Origin: Viridibacterium sp047600765 | Lineage (GTDB): Bacteria > Pseudomonadota > Gammaproteobacteria > Burkholderiales > Rhodocyclaceae | Assembly: GCA_047600765.1 (NCBI GenBank) | Contig: JASGKF010000002.1 | Coordinates: 1,736,001 to 1,800,000, forward strand | Reading direction: 5' to 3' | DNA: 64,000 nucleotides | Shown here: in pieces, positions 17,717-26,630 of the stretch | Numbering within the stretch: position 1 is the stretch's first letter | Layout of the letters: the number at the start of each line of letters is the position of its first letter | Notes under the pieces: generated by a model | The model's database searches: none | Seen by the model: the letters and a program-made list of their open reading frames with translations, nothing else | What the model was told of the DNA's origin: nothing | Translations under genes and position numbers: made by a program

Positions 17717-19897
17717 TCAGCTGCCGATCAGGCCACCATCATTCTTGGTGATCATCACGGTGGCCGAACGCGGACGCTTGCCTGCGCCGTAGCCAGCGTT
17801 GGAGGGCCACTGGCTGGTGTACTTCGTCGGGTCGCCGAGGTTGGCTGCCGTGGTGGTGTCGCCCGGGTGCTGCACGTTGACGAACAGGGTCTTGCCGTCC
17901 GGGCTTTCGCAGACGCCGGTGATTTCCTGATCGTAGGGGCCGACGAGGAAGCGCTTGAGCTGGGTGCCCGGCTGCTTGCCCATGCGGGTGGCGACCGTGG
18001 TCGTGCCGCTGGTGACGTTGACGCTGCCACCGTCCCCCACCTTGCCCGGCAGGGCGGCGAGCATCATGCAGTTGGTGACGTCGGTGTAGGCGCCGTCATC
18101 GGTCTGGATCCAGCAGATGCCGGTTGAGGGCGCAAAGCCGAGTCCGTCCGGGCTGGAGAAGTCGTTGTCAGCGGTCAGGCCCGAGAGGTTCACTGCGGCC
18201 GGCGAGCTGACCTCGGCACCGAAGACGTAGACGTCCCAGCTGAAGCTGGTGGCGGCTGCGTCGCTACCGATTTCGGCGATGCGGATGATGTGGCCGTGTA
18301 CGTTGCCGGATTGCGTGGTGCTGGCGCCCTTGGTGTCGGTGTAGGCGCGCGGGTTGGCGGCGTTGACGGTGGCAGCGGTGCGGGCGCTGTTGTTGGTCAT
18401 GGTGAAGTACACCTCGCCATTGGCGGGGTTCACCGAGCACCACTCCGGGCGATCCATCTTGGTGGCACCGACGGCATCACCGGCAAGGCGCGCGTTGACG
18501 ACCACGTCGCCAAGGTCGGCGAAGGCGTAGGTGGCGTAGCCGCTGACCGTGGTGTTGGTCATCGACAGCTCGATCCAGTTGCCCGTGCCGTCTGCATTGA
18601 ACTTCGCCACATACAGTGTGCCGGTGTTGAGGTACTTGTCGCCGGTAGCGATGCGGTCCGTCGGGTTGGCGTCGGCGGCATCCCACTTGGCGCTGGTGAC
18701 GAACTTGTAGACGTATTCGTTCTGCGCGTCGTCGCCCATGTAGATCGCCAGCGACTTGCCGGCCACGGGCTTCGACACGGCAGCGGCTTCGTGATTGAAG
18801 CGGCCCAGTGCGGAGCGCTTGCGCACGGCGACGGTCTTGTCGTACGGATCGATCTCGGTGATGTAGCCCTGGCCGTTGAGTTCGTTGCGATAGTCATCTG
18901 TGCCGTCGGTGGCACTGCCGGTCACGCTGATGTTCCAGCGCGCGTACTTGTCGTCGGCGCCTGCGGTTTCCCAACCATAGCGGCTGGCGGTGTTCTGCTT
19001 GCGGCCGTAACGGTTGAGCGAGGTCACGCTCTTCGCGTCACGCAGGGCGTCGTCGCCGGAAGCACGCTTGAAGTAGCCGGACCAGTTTTCTTCACCCGTC
19101 AGCAACGTGCCCCAAGGCGTCTTGCCGGTGCCGCAGTTGTTGATCGTGCCGCGCGTCTTGAGGCCGGTGGTCGAGAACTTCGTCTTCAGCAGGGCATGGC
19201 CTTTGGCCGGGCCAGCCATCTCGATTTCACTCTGCGCGGTGACGCGGCGGTTGAAGGCGGAGGCCTGCACGGTGGCGAATTTGCCAGCGGTTTTGCTCAG
19301 CTCGACCACGGAGACGCCGTGGCAGGCGACTTCCTTGTCGACTTCGGCAGCCGGCCGCGTGCCCGAGGTCGGGCCGGCAACGTGCAGAAAGACGGGATTG
19401 ATGTATTCGTGGTTCATGGCCAGCAGACTGCGCGTGCTGCTGCTCTGGTCCGGCTTGCCGGCAGCGCTGAGGCCGAAGTACTCCATGCCGTCATGGCAGT
19501 CGCCGGCGCGATTGTCGTAGTCGCTATCGGTGCCATCGTTGAGGAAAGCGGGCGTCGTCGATGTCAGGGGATCGCCCAGCGCGTAGATGACGGTTGCGGT
19601 GTAACCGGTCGGCACCGTGAAGACGTCAGCGAGGCTCTTGGCGACCGGCGTGAAGCCCAGCAGGCTGGCGGCCGAGGAGCTGGACGACGAGGCGGATGCA
19701 TTGCCAGAGCCGCTGCTGCCACCGCAGGCGCTGAGGCCCACGCCGCCGAACAGGGCGCCGAGGGCGGCACCGGCCGTGCCCTTCATGAGGGCGCGGCGCT
19801 TGAGCAGGATTTCGCCGATGTGCGTGTTGGCGCTGTCGTTGTGGCCGATGTCATCTGCATCGATCTCGTTGGCGTGCAGGGGGTTCAGGTCAGACAT
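17717..19897 (-). CDS. PhoX family (DUF839) alkaline phosphatase-like, Tat lipoprotein
   Basis: A 726-residue exported protein of the PhoX/DUF839 family: Ca/Fe-dependent phosphatases that release phosphate from phosphate esters. The N-terminus carries a twin-arginine signal, LLKRRALMKGTAGAALGALF (about residues 31-50), ending in VGLSACGG, which also fits a lipobox, so it may be a Tat-exported lipoprotein. A short Ser/Gly linker follows. The body has family stretches such as LAMNHEYINPVF, GTLLTGEENWSGYF, RFNHEAA and FSSPDGLGFAPSTGICWIQT. It is transcribed alone. A partial Pho-box-like sequence lies upstream but is too weak to claim phosphate control. Confidence 0.88.
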   Translation of the reverse strand: MSDLNPLHANEIDADDIGHNDSANTHIGEILLKRRALMKGTAGAALGALFGGVGLSACGGSSGSGNASASSSSSSAASLLGFTPVAKSLADVFTVPTGYTATVIYALGDPLTSTTPAFLNDGTDSDYDNRAGDCHDGMEYFGLSAAGKPDQSSSTRSLLAMNHEYINPVFLHVAGPTSGTRPAAEVDKEVACHGVSVVELSKTAGKFATVQASAFNRRVTAQSEIEMAGPAKGHALLKTKFSTTGLKTRGTINNCGTGKTPWGTLLTGEENWSGYFKRASGDDALRDAKSVTSLNRYGRKQNTASRYGWETAGADDKYARWNISVTGSATDGTDDYRNELNGQGYITEIDPYDKTVAVRKRSALGRFNHEAAAVSKPVAGKSLAIYMGDDAQNEYVYKFVTSAKWDAADANPTDRIATGDKYLNTGTLYVAKFNADGTGNWIELSMTNTTVSGYATYAFADLGDVVVNARLAGDAVGATKMDRPEWCSVNPANGEVYFTMTNNSARTAATVNAANPRAYTDTKGASTTQSGNVHGHIIRIAEIGSDAAATSFSWDVYVFGAEVSSPAAVNLSGLTADNDFSSPDGLGFAPSTGICWIQTDDGAYTDVTNCMMLAALPGKVGDGGSVNVTSGTTTVATRMGKQPGTQLKRFLVGPYDQEITGVCESPDGKTLFVNVQHPGDTTTAANLGDPTKYTSQWPSNAGYGAGKRPRSATVMITKNDGGLIGS

Positions 19898-20117
19898 TCC
19901 GTTCTCCGGCTGTTTCAGGAAAGGCGCGGAGGTTAGGTGTTGAATATGACGGCTCTGTTAATTTTATGGGGATTTGCACCTGTCCGAATGCGCGCCAACG
20001 CAGCGTTTGCGATGTGGCAGCACACGTTTTTACGCGCAAGTCATTGCGCTGGATCAGACTTTTGCGCGCGGGCTGTGACTATGATGATCGTGCGTTTCAA
20101 TTGTTTGCCGTGATGCC

Positions 20118-21410
20118 ATGCAGCCCCTCGACACCAGTTCTCTTGCTTCACCGTTGTCCAGCATCTCGCCTGCCGATCCGGCTGATGCGCTCTCCTTCCT
20201 GCAGCTCGCCGCGCGCCTGTTGGTCGAGTACAACATCCGGACCGAGCTGATTCGCCGGCGCCTGGCCGAAGCGGCTCAGGCTATCGGCCTGCCCATTACG
20301 GTCGCTGTCGGCTATCGCACGGTGACGATCTACACCGCCCACGGCAGCCACGTGCACGCGCAGGCGCCGGAGTTCCGCATCAATATCGCCGTCAGTGGCC
20401 GGGTCAATCGCACGCTCGACGATCTGGCCGCTGGCAAGCTCGATCTGGCACGGGCGCATGCCGAGCTGGCCGCCGTGGAGCGCCAGGCAGGGCGGCACAA
20501 CCGCTGGTGGCTGGCGACGCTGTTCGGACTGGCGGCCGTGGCGCTCGCGGCGTTGTTCAGTGGCGACGCGGCAGCCATGGCGGTCATCGGCGTGTCTTCG
20601 GCAGCTGGGCTACTGGTGCGGCAGGAGATGGCCAGGCGCCACGTGATGCTGTTCGCCCTGCCTTTCACGGCCGCGCTGATCGGTTCCCTCCTTGGCGGTG
20701 CCGTCATCGCACGGGGATGGACGAAGACGCCCGGCATCTGCCTTATCGTGCCGGCCCTGATGCTGGTGCCCGGGCCGCACCTCATCAATGCGCTCTACGA
20801 CATTGTCGAGAACCACATGCAGACCGGCGTGCCGCGCCTGGCGCTGGCCTGCACCATCCTGCTTGCAGCCGCGATGGGGATTTTCCTGGGCGGTTGGGTC
20901 ACCCTGGGCATGACCACTGTGCCACCCTGGCATGCGCCGGCAGACAGCATCCCGTTGTGGCTGGACGTTGTGCTCGCGGGGATCGCTGCCTGCGGTTTCG
21001 GCGCGTTCTACAACGCGCCCTGGCGCGTGTTGTGGACCTCGATCGCCTGCGGCATGGTTGGTCACGGCATCCGTTACCTGTGCCTGTCGCACGGGGTGTC
21101 GCTGGAGATGTTGACCTTCTTCGCTTGCGTGGCCATCGGCGTGATGGCGTCGCAGATGCTGCGCAAGCTGCGCGTGCCTTTCGCTGCGGTGGCCTTTGCG
21201 GGGGCTGTGCCGATGATGCCGGGTGTGCTGATGTTCCGTGGCATAGGCGGCGCGATGGACATCGCGATGGCAGGTAGCGACGCCACGCCAGAACTCGTCG
21301 CCAGCACGCTAGCCAGCCTCTTCAAGTCGGGCTTCGTGGTGGGCGCGATGGGGCTGGGATTGCTGCTGGGGGCGAAGTCTGCCGAGATGGTGACGAGAAG
21401 TCGCGGCTGA
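20118..21410 (+). CDS. ThrE-family threonine/serine exporter
   Basis: A 430-residue protein with a soluble N-terminal part (residues 1-140: LQLAARLLVEYNIRTELIRR and a helical region) and about ten membrane helices. The N-terminal ThrE (DUF1212) and C-terminal ThrE_2 (DUF3815) parts are joined in one chain, as in Corynebacterium ThrE; in many bacteria they are separate (YjjP/YjjB). Conserved stretches include PALMLVPGPHLINALYD and FAGAVPMMPGVLMFRGI. Expected role: proton-driven export of threonine, serine or similar small amino acids. It is transcribed alone, divergent from phoX, and ends at a shared terminator. Confidence 0.88.
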   Translation: MQPLDTSSLASPLSSISPADPADALSFLQLAARLLVEYNIRTELIRRRLAEAAQAIGLPITVAVGYRTVTIYTAHGSHVHAQAPEFRINIAVSGRVNRTLDDLAAGKLDLARAHAELAAVERQAGRHNRWWLATLFGLAAVALAALFSGDAAAMAVIGVSSAAGLLVRQEMARRHVMLFALPFTAALIGSLLGGAVIARGWTKTPGICLIVPALMLVPGPHLINALYDIVENHMQTGVPRLALACTILLAAAMGIFLGGWVTLGMTTVPPWHAPADSIPLWLDVVLAGIAACGFGAFYNAPWRVLWTSIACGMVGHGIRYLCLSHGVSLEMLTFFACVAIGVMASQMLRKLRVPFAAVAFAGAVPMMPGVLMFRGIGGAMDIAMAGSDATPELVASTLASLFKSGFVVGAMGLGLLLGAKSAEMVTRSRG

Positions 21411-21431
21411 CGGGTTTTCAGGTACAGGAAA

Positions 21432-21460
21432 AACAAAGCCGGCATTGCGCCGGCTTTGTT
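21432..21460. terminator. Bidirectional terminator
   Basis: A 12-bp perfect stem (21432-21443 with 21449-21460) and ATTGC loop, with A-rich sequence before and T-rich arm end after it. It can end both the ThrE transcript and the oppositely directed PEP-CTERM transcript. Confidence 0.85.
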
Positions 21461-21494
21461 CTGGTGGGCTGCGGTCTGATGACCGCTGGCCGCA

Positions 21495-22115
21495 TCAGGC
21501 AGCGCGCTTGCGGCGCGACATGCCCAGAGCCGCCAGACCCAAGCCGACCAGGCCCAGGCTCAACGGCTCGGGCACGGCTTCGACCTTGACGTCGTCAATG
21601 GCGAAGGCGTCGTTTTCGACGGAGCTGTTGACGCTGACCCACTTCAGATCGGTCAGGCCGGTGAAGCCGACGAAGCCGCCAGGCGTCACGTTGAAGGATT
21701 CGATCAGGGTGTTGGACGAGTCATAGGCCTTGATCGTGTAAGTGCCCAGCGGGGCCGTGTCGCCCAGCCAGAACTCGATGCCCGAGCCCGGGCCGACCAG
21801 GGTCAGCACGAGGCCGGCCACGGTCGGGAACTGTGCGCCGCCGTTGGTGGTGCCCGTCAGGACGCCGGTACCCGAAGCAGCGTCGTAGCCGAACAGGAAC
21901 GGCGAGTTGTCGATCTGCGGCGTGCCGCCATCAACTTGCGAGAAGGTGACGCCAGCGTATTGGTTGGTGATGATGGTGCCTTCGGCATAGCCTTCAAAGG
22001 TGATGGCGGGGCCGGCGAGCGTGGAGGTTGCGGACTGGATGACCGTTGCCTGCGCGGTCTGACCGATGGTCAGTGCTGCCAGCGCGGCCACGACTGCGGT
22101 GTGCAAAGTCTTCAT
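21495..22115 (-). CDS. PEP-CTERM sorting domain protein
   Basis: A 206-residue secreted protein. It has an N-terminal signal peptide (MKTLHTAVVAALAALTIGQT, then AQA) and at the C-terminus VPEPLSLGLVGLGLAALGM followed by SRRKRAA. This is the PEP motif, hydrophobic helix and basic tail recognised by the EpsH/XrtA exosortase system. The middle is a beta-rich domain with no catalytic motif. The start at 22115 is preceded by AAAGG; the Met five codons earlier has no such site. PEP-CTERM proteins usually go to the cell surface or exopolysaccharide matrix. No exosortase gene is in the window. Confidence 0.9.
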   Translation of the reverse strand: MKTLHTAVVAALAALTIGQTAQATVIQSATSTLAGPAITFEGYAEGTIITNQYAGVTFSQVDGGTPQIDNSPFLFGYDAASGTGVLTGTTNGGAQFPTVAGLVLTLVGPGSGIEFWLGDTAPLGTYTIKAYDSSNTLIESFNVTPGGFVGFTGLTDLKWVSVNSSVENDAFAIDDVKVEAVPEPLSLGLVGLGLAALGMSRRKRAA

Positions 22116-22157
22116 GGTTTGGCCTTTCATGGTTGGGGTCGGAGTGCTGCTGCCAGC

Positions 22158-22185
22158 GTTCTAGCAATCGGTATGCCTGTGTAAA
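22158..22185 (-). promoter_or_regulatory. Possible sigma-70 promoter for the PEP-CTERM gene
   Basis: Minus strand TTTACA (22180-22185) and TAGAAC (22158-22163), 16 bases apart, with an AT-rich stretch just upstream. About 43 bases before the start codon. The -10 match is weak. Confidence 0.3.
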
Positions 22186-22374
22186 AATCTTTTAAAATTC
22201 AAATGGCTGCAACATCTCTGTGCTGAATGTCACGCGGCCTGTAAATCTTTCCGACGCAGGCGCAGCATTTCTGATAATTGCCGCGTTTTTTGATGTTGCC
22301 GTGTTGTTGTGAAGTCGCAGGGAAAGCTTTCGCCGGGTACGGGAAGAGCCCCGATTGCTGGCAAAATCCGCCCC

Positions 22375-24195
22375 ATGAATGCACCAGAAGTCCTCGATCC
22401 CGCGCTGCATGTGCTGCGCCATACCTTTGGCTATGCAGCGTTCCGCGGCGAGCAGGCGGCCATCGTGGCGCAGGTTCAGGCCGGCGGCGATGCCCTGGTG
22501 CTGATGCCCACAGGGGGCGGCAAATCCCTTTGCTACCAGATTCCCTCCTTGCTGCGCGATGGTTGCGGCGTCGTGGTCTCGCCACTCATTGCGTTGATGC
22601 AGGATCAGGTGCAGGCCCTGCGGCAACTGGGCGTCAAGGCGGCTTATCTCAATTCCACGCTGACGCTCGATGAGGCCAATGACATCGAACGTCAGCTCGT
22701 CGATGGCAGTCTGGAGCTGCTCTATGTGGCTCCCGAGCGCTTGCTGACGCCACGCTTCCAGAACCTGCTGACGCGGGCGCGCATCGCCTTGTTTGCCATC
22801 GACGAGGCGCACTGCGTATCGCAGTGGGGGCACGACTTCCGGCCGGAATACATCCAGCTGTCCATCCTGCACGAGCGCTTCCCCGATGTGCCGCGCGTGG
22901 CGCTGACGGCGACGGCAGATGCCGCGACGCGGCAGGAGATTGTCGAGCGCCTGGCGCTGCACGATGCGCGTGTCTTTCTCTCCAGTTTCGACCGGCCGAA
23001 CATCCGCTACACCGTCGTGGAGAAGGACAACCCGCGCAAACAGCTGCTGCGTTTCATCCGTGCCAATCATGAGGGCGACGCGGGCATCGTCTATTGCCTG
23101 TCGCGCAAGAAGGTCGAAGAGACGGCTGCCTGGCTCAAGAGTGAAGGCATTCGTGCGTTGCCGTATCACGCTGGGTTCGATGCGTCGGTACGAGAGTCGC
23201 ACCAGACGCAGTTCGTGCGTGGCGAAGGCATCGTGATGTGCGCGACCATCGCCTTCGGCATGGGTATCGACAAGCCGGACGTGCGCTTCGTGGCGCACCT
23301 GGACTTGCCCAAATCACTCGAAGCCTATTACCAGGAGACGGGGCGGGCAGGGCGTGATGGCCTGCCCTCGAACGCCTGGATGGCCTACGGCCTGCAAGAC
23401 ATGGTGCTGTTGCGCGAGATGATCGAACAGTCGCAGGCACCAGATGAAATCAAGCGCGTCGAACGTCAGAAGCTCGATGCCCTGCTGGGTTACGCCGAAG
23501 CGCCGGCGTGTCGCCGCGAGGTGCTGCTGCGCTATTTCGGCGAGGCCTCCACGCCTTGTGGCAACTGCGATATGTGCCTGACGCCGCCGCAGACTTTTGA
23601 CGCCGCGGTGCTGGCGCAGCAAGCGCTGTCAACCATCTACCGCAGCGGGCAGCGTTACGGCGCAGGGCACCTGATCGACATCCTGCAGGGGCGCGAGACG
23701 GCCAAGGTGACCGAGCGCGGCCATCAGCACCTGACCACCTTCGGCATAGGCAAGAGCGTGTCGGACGCGCAATGGAGTTCGCTGTTGCGCCAGATGGTGG
23801 CGCAGGGCTTCATCGGTGTGAACGAGCATGGCGGCCTGATCCTGCAGGAAGCCTGTCGCCCTGTGCTGCGAGGTGAGGCCGGATTCATGGCGCGCAAGGT
23901 GCGTGAATCCGCGCCCAGCGGGGCCGCCAGTGTGCGCCGCGAAATCGAGTTCGAGTCGGACGAAGCACGCACGTTGTGGGCGGCGCTGCGCCAGTGCCGG
24001 CGTGATCTGGCCGAGGCGCAGAACGTGCCGGCCTACGTCATCTTTGGCGATGCCACGCTCAAGCAGATGCTGGAAAAGCGTCCGCAGAGCCTCGATGATC
24101 TGTACGAGCTGAGCGGTGTGGGGGATCGCAAGCTGGCGGCTTATGGGGAAGCTTTCCTCGAAGTGCTGCTCGCCCATGCACGGCGTTTTGGCTGA
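22375..24195 (+). CDS. recQ: ATP-dependent DNA helicase RecQ
   Basis: A 606-residue 3'-5' DNA helicase of recombination and repair. Helicase motifs in order: PTGGGKSLCYQIP (motif I), DEAHCVSQWGHDFRPEY (II and the aromatic loop), LTATAD (III), IVYCLSRKKVEE (IV), IAFGMGIDKPDVRF (V) and QETGRAGRDG (VI). The RecQ zinc cysteines appear as ACRREVLLRYFGE and CGNCDMC, then a winged-helix region, and an HRDC domain near the C-terminus (VIFGDATLKQMLEKRP). The length matches E. coli RecQ (609). The ATG at 22375 fits the family start; an in-frame Met 22 codons earlier is in non-conserved sequence. Confidence 0.96.
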   Translation: MNAPEVLDPALHVLRHTFGYAAFRGEQAAIVAQVQAGGDALVLMPTGGGKSLCYQIPSLLRDGCGVVVSPLIALMQDQVQALRQLGVKAAYLNSTLTLDEANDIERQLVDGSLELLYVAPERLLTPRFQNLLTRARIALFAIDEAHCVSQWGHDFRPEYIQLSILHERFPDVPRVALTATADAATRQEIVERLALHDARVFLSSFDRPNIRYTVVEKDNPRKQLLRFIRANHEGDAGIVYCLSRKKVEETAAWLKSEGIRALPYHAGFDASVRESHQTQFVRGEGIVMCATIAFGMGIDKPDVRFVAHLDLPKSLEAYYQETGRAGRDGLPSNAWMAYGLQDMVLLREMIEQSQAPDEIKRVERQKLDALLGYAEAPACRREVLLRYFGEASTPCGNCDMCLTPPQTFDAAVLAQQALSTIYRSGQRYGAGHLIDILQGRETAKVTERGHQHLTTFGIGKSVSDAQWSSLLRQMVAQGFIGVNEHGGLILQEACRPVLRGEAGFMARKVRESAPSGAASVRREIEFESDEARTLWAALRQCRRDLAEAQNVPAYVIFGDATLKQMLEKRPQSLDDLYELSGVGDRKLAAYGEAFLEVLLAHARRFG

Positions 24196-24247
24196 ATGCG
24201 TTCCGGCTCATGAGCCGCTGTGCCATGCGGGAATACCCCGACAAGTC

Positions 24248-24274
24248 TTAACTGTTTGTTAAATCAGCCGTTAT
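24248..24274 (+). promoter_or_regulatory. Possible sigma-28 (FliA) type promoter
   Basis: TTAACTGT (24248-24255), an 11-base spacer and GCCGTTAT (24267-24274), against the FliA pattern TAAAGTTT/N11/GCCGATAA: 5 of 8 and 6 of 8 matches with the exact spacer. It lies 40 bases before the HD-GYP-like gene. Confidence 0.4.
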
Positions 24275-24313
24275 CTGCCTTGCGGGCCCAGACCTTGCCC
24301 GCGGGAGGACGAC

Positions 24314-25441
24314 ATGGCGGAAATGCACCGCTTGAGCGCCAATCAGCTTCACGTGAATGAAGCCTTGCCCTGGGACGTCATGGACGCCTCCGGGCAACTG
24401 TTGTTGCGCAAAGGCTATGTCATCCAGAAAGACGAACAAATCGAACGCATTCTCGAACGCGGAATGTACGTCGATGCCGAGGTCTACAAGGCCTACATCG
24501 GGGCGGATGCTGGTCCCGCCAAACACGCCTACGATCCCATTGCAGTCTGGCATGCCGTACAGGCCGCCAACTGGACGTTGATGGTGACGCCGCCTACGGA
24601 TGGTAGTTTTGCCAATGCCGTACAGGGCAACGTGAAACTGGTCATGGGGCTCTGCGAGCGTCATCCGGATCTCGTGCTGGCCGCGATCCAGCTCAAGGAA
24701 TACAAGCGCTATCCCGCCGCGCACAGCCTGCATGTGGCAGCGCTGTGCGAGATGATTGCGCGACGTGGCGACTTCGACGAAGAGTCACGTATGTCGCTGT
24801 GCTGTGCGGCACTGACGCAGAACATTGCGATGGCTGATGCGCAACAGCTGCTTTTCCACCAGAAAATTCCGCTCAACGAAGACCAGCGCAAGCTGATTCA
24901 CGACCACCCCATGAACGGCGCACGCCTGCTGCAGTCACTGGGCGTGGAGGACAAAGAGTGGCTGCGTGCCGTGCTGGAGCACCACGAGGATGAGGCTGGC
25001 AGCGGCTACCCGCGCAAGGTGCGCAACCCGAGCATGCTGGCCAGCCTGATACACACCGCTGACAGCTATGCGGCGATGCTGAGCAAACGCGCTTTCCGCA
25101 AGGCCATGACCGCAGCCGAAGCGGCCAAACAGCTTTATCTCGCCTTGGGGCAAGGCAAGGAATGTCCGTTCCCCGGCTTGCTCATCAAGGAGCTGGGGAT
25201 GTTCCCGCCGGGCAGCATCGTCAAGCTCGCCAACGGTGAGGTGGGTGTGGTCTGGAGGCGTGGAGCGCAGTCTGCGACGCCGCTGGTGGCGGCGCTCATC
25301 AATGCCAAGGGCCTGGCACAGATGAACCCGGTGAAGCGCGATACCGCGGCCGCACCGGAATTCAAGGTCGTCGCGACACTGCCGCGCGAATCGACAATGC
25401 TCAACATCAACTTCGATCAGCTCTGGCGGCCGCGTAACTGA
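24314..25441 (+). CDS. HD-GYP-like domain protein, first metal site degenerate
   Basis: A 375-residue protein of the HD-GYP family, whose active members hydrolyse cyclic di-GMP. The GYP part is well kept (HHEDEAGSGYP, then HTADSYAAML), and HDHPMNGARLLQSLG is present. The first HD site is not: where active enzymes have a LLHDIGK-type string, this has ALTQNIAMAD. The metal-binding His-Asp pair is therefore missing, and phosphodiesterase activity is doubtful. The N-terminal 100 residues resemble the DUF3391-like region that often precedes HD-GYP. A GGGAGGA site precedes the ATG, and a possible flagellar promoter lies upstream. It may act as a c-di-GMP-binding or scaffold protein. Confidence 0.82.
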   Translation: MAEMHRLSANQLHVNEALPWDVMDASGQLLLRKGYVIQKDEQIERILERGMYVDAEVYKAYIGADAGPAKHAYDPIAVWHAVQAANWTLMVTPPTDGSFANAVQGNVKLVMGLCERHPDLVLAAIQLKEYKRYPAAHSLHVAALCEMIARRGDFDEESRMSLCCAALTQNIAMADAQQLLFHQKIPLNEDQRKLIHDHPMNGARLLQSLGVEDKEWLRAVLEHHEDEAGSGYPRKVRNPSMLASLIHTADSYAAMLSKRAFRKAMTAAEAAKQLYLALGQGKECPFPGLLIKELGMFPPGSIVKLANGEVGVVWRRGAQSATPLVAALINAKGLAQMNPVKRDTAAAPEFKVVATLPRESTMLNINFDQLWRPRN

Positions 25442-25459
25442 CCGCCATGCACCGCGGGC

Positions 25460-26587
25460 TCAGCTCGCGAAGAAGTCCTTCACCTTGTCCATCCAGCCCT
25501 TGGCGCGCGGGTTCTGGCGGTCGCCTTCACCTCGGCTGATCTCTTCGAACTCACGCAGGATTTCGCGCTGACGCTCGGTGAGCTTCACCGGCGTTTCGAC
25601 AACCACGTGGCAGTGCAAGTCACCCGTCATGTGGCTGCGCAGGTTCTTGATGCCCTTGCCGCGCAAGCGGAACACCTTGCCGGTCTGAGTTTCGGCCGGG
25701 ATCTTGATGCTGGCTGCGCCGTCCAGCGTCGGGATCTGGATTTCGCCACCGAGTGCCGACGTCGAGAAGCTGATCGGCATCTCGCAATGCAGGTCGTCGC
25801 CTTCGCGTTCGAACACGCTGTGCTGCTTGATGTGGATCTCGACATAGAGGTCGCCCGCCGGGCCACCGTTGACGCCGGCCTCGCCGTAACCGCTGTGACG
25901 CAGGCGCATGCCTTCGTCGATGCCGGCGGGAATCTTCACTTCCAGTGTCTTCTGCTTCTTCACGCGGCCTGCACCATGGCAGCTGGCGCAGGGGTCGGTG
26001 ATCATGCGACCCGAGCCATGACACTTGGGACAGGTCTGCTGGATCGAGAAGAAGCCTTGTTGCACACGCACCTGGCCAGCACCGCCGCAGGTGGTACAGG
26101 TCTTGGGTTGCGTGCCGGGCTTGGCGCCGGAGCCGCCGCAGGGCTCGCAGGACTCCATGACCGGGATGCGGATGGTCTTGTCAACGCCGCGTGCGGCTTC
26201 TTCGAGCGAGATCTCGAGGTTGTAGCGCAGGTCGGCGCCACGATAGACGCGTTGTCCGCCACCACCGCCACGGCCGCCGCCGAAGATCTCATCGAAGATG
26301 CCACCGAAGGCATCGCCGAAGTCGCCGAAACCACCATGACCGCCACCACCACCAGCCGAGGGGTCAATGCCGGCGTGACCATAGCGGTCGTACGCCGCGC
26401 GCTTGTTGCCGTCGGACAGGATTTCGTAAGCCTCCTTGGCTTCCTTGAACTTGTCTTCCGCTTCCTTGCTGTCCGGATTGCGGTCCGGGTGGTACTTCAT
26501 CGCCAGCTTGCGATAGGCCTTCTTGAGGTCGTCGTCCGACGCGTCTTTGTTAACGCCGAGTACTTCGTAAAAATCCCGCTTGGCCAT
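25460..26587 (-). CDS. dnaJ: Chaperone protein DnaJ
   Basis: Hsp40 co-chaperone that stimulates DnaK ATPase and delivers unfolded clients. The 375-residue chain has an N-terminal J domain with KYHPDRNPDSKEAE (HPD loop), a Gly-rich linker (GGGGGHGGFGDFGDAFGGIF), and four zinc-finger CxxCxGxG-type repeats (CEPCGGSGAKPG, CTTCGGAGQVRV, CPKCHGSGRMI, CASCHGAGRV). C-terminal client-binding barrels follow. It is separated from dnaK by a fatty acid desaturase gene on the same strand, 43 bases upstream, which is not the standard arrangement. Confidence 0.97.
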   Translation of the reverse strand: MAKRDFYEVLGVNKDASDDDLKKAYRKLAMKYHPDRNPDSKEAEDKFKEAKEAYEILSDGNKRAAYDRYGHAGIDPSAGGGGGHGGFGDFGDAFGGIFDEIFGGGRGGGGGQRVYRGADLRYNLEISLEEAARGVDKTIRIPVMESCEPCGGSGAKPGTQPKTCTTCGGAGQVRVQQGFFSIQQTCPKCHGSGRMITDPCASCHGAGRVKKQKTLEVKIPAGIDEGMRLRHSGYGEAGVNGGPAGDLYVEIHIKQHSVFEREGDDLHCEMPISFSTSALGGEIQIPTLDGAASIKIPAETQTGKVFRLRGKGIKNLRSHMTGDLHCHVVVETPVKLTERQREILREFEEISRGEGDRQNPRAKGWMDKVKDFFAS

Positions 26588-26630
26588 TCTCGAATTTCTC
26601 TATGTGGGGAGGGCAGCTTGTGCCCGTGAA

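Noticed and set aside
19898..20117. Pho box upstream of the PhoX gene
   Set aside because: Only one half-site (minus strand of 19945-19952) looks right; the second half does not match well enough to claim PhoB control.
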